Shown: one piece after another, positions 61,471-64,000 of the stretch
Position numbering within the stretch: the stretch's first letter is position 1
How the letters are laid out: every line of letters begins with the position of its first letter
Origin: Prinia subflava
Taxonomy: Eukaryota; Chordata; Aves; Passeriformes; Cisticolidae
Length of the DNA: 64,000 bases
NCBI RefSeq assembly: GCF_021018805.1
Contig: NC_086254.1
Location: forward strand, 23,807,300 to 23,871,299
Reading direction: 5' to 3'
The notes under the pieces: model-generated
Database searches by the model: none
What the model was told of the DNA's origin: nothing
What the model saw: only the letters and a program-made list of their open reading frames with translations
Translations under genes and position numbers: made by a program

Positions 61471-63780
61471 TTGAGTCTTTTTTTTAAAATTTATTTTTAT
61501 AATTTTTTTTACCCTAGACCATCTTCTGGGTGTTGTCACTTGAGGTGGGGAGGGGACAAAAAAACAACAACCCAAAACATTCCACTGGCTTCTTTAAGTA
61601 AAACGATTAATGTCAGAAACTCAGAGATGACAATTATGTGCTGTCTTAATGCGCTGGCCTTTCCTCGCAGGCCCTGTCTGTGGCACGAGTGATGGGTTGT
61701 GCTCAGCGATAGCAGAAACAGCAGCGGGGGCATCCCGGGCACTGCCAGCTGCACCGAAGGATTAAAGTGAAAATTTGGGATGCTCCAGGAGCGTCCAAAG
61801 AACTCCCGTGTGTCAGCCCAGCTCGCTTTTTCCCTCCCGCTCAGGGCTCCATCAGGGTGCACGCTGCTGGGAAACTGCCAGGAAATTGAAAAAAAACAAA
61901 CAAACAGTTTGGAAAGAATAAAGGCACTAAAAGAAGTTGTTATCACCTAATGATGGACCCTTCCTGCCTCCCCTGGGCAGAGGGAGCGGCTCCTGGGCTG
62001 CCCAGGGAAGGCTCCACTGCCCTGGCAATGACTTGAACAAAACGAAAAAAGAATAGGATTTCTGCTCATTGCTTTTTTTATTTAGAATTGAGCTGTTTCC
62101 CCAGGCTTTTGGGGGAGGGTGAGGTGGAACTCCAGCGGAGCGGGGAAAGCAGCTTGCACGCCTGCAGGATTTGTAGGTTTGCAAACTCCTGTTAAAAAGT
62201 CAATGGAACAAAGTCCTCCCCACTCCCTGGAGAGCAGCCAGTCTATTAAACCTCCATATTTATGCAACAGAGGCAGAATTGTGATGATCTACCCACGTTT
62301 TACCTTAGAACAGGAATGAAAAACAATATGAACAATATCTGGTCCTGTTCAAAATGCTGGGAACCCTTCCAGAAGTTTTACTAGGACTTGACCAGTGGTG
62401 TTATCAACTCAGGCTCCACAGTTGCCTTAAAGGAAAATCAATCATTTCAAGTGTTTTATTTTTAGTTTATAAGCTGGAAAATGAAACTTCTTCTGAAACT
62501 TTTATGAAATATATCAGATTATCTATGTCTTTCTAAAATAGCAACTCTGTCTCATATAATAGAAATGTAATAGAAAATTGCTCTGAATCTCTGCTCAAGA
62601 CTACATCTAACCTCCAAACATGGTTTGAGAGTTATCATGAATTTAAAAAAAAATAATAACTAGTAGAATAGCAACATTCTACAGACTGTGAACTTTTTGG
62701 TAAATGGGTCAAACTTTTGATCACTCTTTTTTCTCTGTCTAATAATGCCATTAACTTTAGGCATCCTATTCAGGTCTCTGATTTCTATTATCTGGATGAT
62801 TTAAAGGAAAAATAAAAGGGAATAATTATTGATTTTTTTTTTTATATATAAATTGACTTGATTTTATAAAAGTCATCCTAGCATTTCCTATTATTTCTAA
62901 ATTGGGGATACAGGAGCAGAAGTTTCATAATCATAAAACTCTAATAGCAGTAATTGTACTCCTGTTAACCCCAGCTCCAGCGAGCCCTCACAATTCCTAC
63001 TTCGAAACCAAAGAGCCTGTCTTCTAATACAAAGAGCCTGAATTTTAAGTGTATTTTCTGTAACACATCCATTACTGGCAGAATTTATCCAGCAACATTT
63101 CTCTTTTTTTTTTTTACAGTTGTGTAGCTCTCCACTGCTCCTACTCCATGAGCTACCTTGAAATTAACTTGTCAAACGCTGGTCCCACTGCTTAGGGAGG
63201 ATTCCTCACCAGCTGGGTGGACTGGTTTGTCAGGGCTCCCAGTGCTGGTGGCACTAAAGGGGCTCCAGAGAGGGAAGGCTGTGCTGGGGGTGCTGTCAGG
63301 GCCGGGAGGGACTGCTGGGGTTTGGAAACCAAAACGGGAGTTGTGTCTCAGTGACTCTCTCTCCACACTGACCCCTCAATCCAGCTCCCCTTTAACACAT
63401 CTCCTTCAAAATGTTTCATCACCACGGCCCAGGCTCTCCCTGCCTCTCTGGGGCAATTCCCAAAACCCTGGAAAACTGGGAACTGAGAAACTGAGGGATG
63501 AGCCCCAGCCTTTGGTGCTGCTGTGTAGGAGCAGCCTGGGTCTGGTTCTGTCTGGGAGCTTCAGGCAGGCTCTGTTTTGAACAGCTGTCCTAATCAGGTG
63601 CATTAATTTCCCGCTTTTCATTAAGCAGTTTGGAGCAGGGAGATGTTGTTCCTCTGCATATTTCAGAGCAGATGTTGAATAAGGGATGAGCAGTCACAGA
63701 GTTGGGCTGTTCCCCCTCCCCGTTCTCCCAGTCCTTCCTCTCCGTTCTCTGTCGTGTTCTATTATCCTGGGCCTGGCTTT
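61471..63780. other. Non-coding stretch, no gene seen
   Basis: AT-rich sections (61480-61510, 62430-62950) alternate with moderate-GC DNA (61680-62030, 63120-63760). T-runs occur near 62830 and 63105. No gene or CR1 recognised. Confidence 0.5.
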
Positions 63781-63980
63781 GGAGTGGTTTCAGTTTTTGA
63801 AAATGGCAAGTAATTAGTCAATATGTTTTCACCATATGTATCGGGCTCAGTAAAGAGGCAACCAATGGCCTTTGTCATGGCACAGCGAGCGCTCGTTTTC
63901 TCGGCACTTCAAGTGACGCCGAGCGTGCGGCGAGCGCCAGGGAATGTAATCAGGGGCTCTGGAGGGAACATTTGACATCA
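63781..63980. promoter_or_regulatory. Candidate element with CCAAT box and CpG-dense core
   Basis: AAGTAATTAGTCAATATG is followed by CAACCAATGGCC (NF-Y-type CCAAT), GCGAGCGCTCG, the inverted pair CACTTCAAGTG (63905-63915, NKX2-like half sites) and CGCCGAGCGTGCGGCGAGCG. CpG density is far above the surrounding DNA. It may be an enhancer or a minor promoter; it runs near the window edge. Confidence 0.4.
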
Positions 63981-64000
63981 TCCCTCACAGTTCAGTGCAG

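Overview
This is vertebrate, almost certainly bird, nuclear DNA. The bird call rests on at least six CR1 (chicken repeat 1) LINE fragments in 5'-truncated avian style, no mammalian Alu/L1-type repeats, and several GC-rich minisatellites of the kind seen on avian microchromosomes. A passerine is my guess from the look of the CR1 copies, not something shown here. Nothing prokaryotic is present.

The only protein-coding gene I can support is TSHZ2 (teashirt zinc finger homeobox 2), + strand. One large exon (46456-49526) carries about 1,022 of the expected ~1,036 residues. It starts at a splice acceptor in the middle of a Gly codon, so the start codon and first ~14 residues lie in exon 1 upstream of this window. 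It encodes an acidic N-terminus, three widely spaced C2H2 fingers, a CtBP-binding motif, an atypical homeodomain and two C-terminal C2H2 fingers. The stop codon is followed 8 nt later by a good splice donor, consistent with a spliced 3' UTR.

Layout: 1-46455 is intron 1 (upstream part outside the window); 46456-49534 is the main exon; 49535-64000 is 3'-UTR intron or downstream flank. The non-coding part is a patchwork of (a) AT-rich, unique stretches dense in homeodomain, SOX, POU, PBX/MEIS, GATA and AP-1-like cores, which look like candidate cis-regulatory elements; (b) CR1 fragments near 6.8, 9.6, 14.3, 27.3, 33.1 and 44.1 kb; (c) four sizeable tandem arrays: a GA-rich composite of ~112-151 bp units (8.6-9.25 kb), a TG-rich octamer array (12.6-13.37 kb), a GCAAACT heptamer array (26.3 kb) and a 31-bp array of about 36 units (39.66-40.77 kb). 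All long non-TSHZ2 ORFs examined are products of these repeats or of GC-rich low-complexity DNA.

The most unusual structures are a near-perfect foldback with ~35-bp arms at 16.7 kb, an 18-bp perfect palindrome made of two abutting AP-1 sites at 58.2 kb, a tRNA-like Pol III promoter remnant at 58.5 kb, and the two largest minisatellites, both packed with CAGGTG/CACCTG E-box cores. I found no convincing previously undescribed gene system. Statements about conservation are inference from composition, because no alignment could be run.
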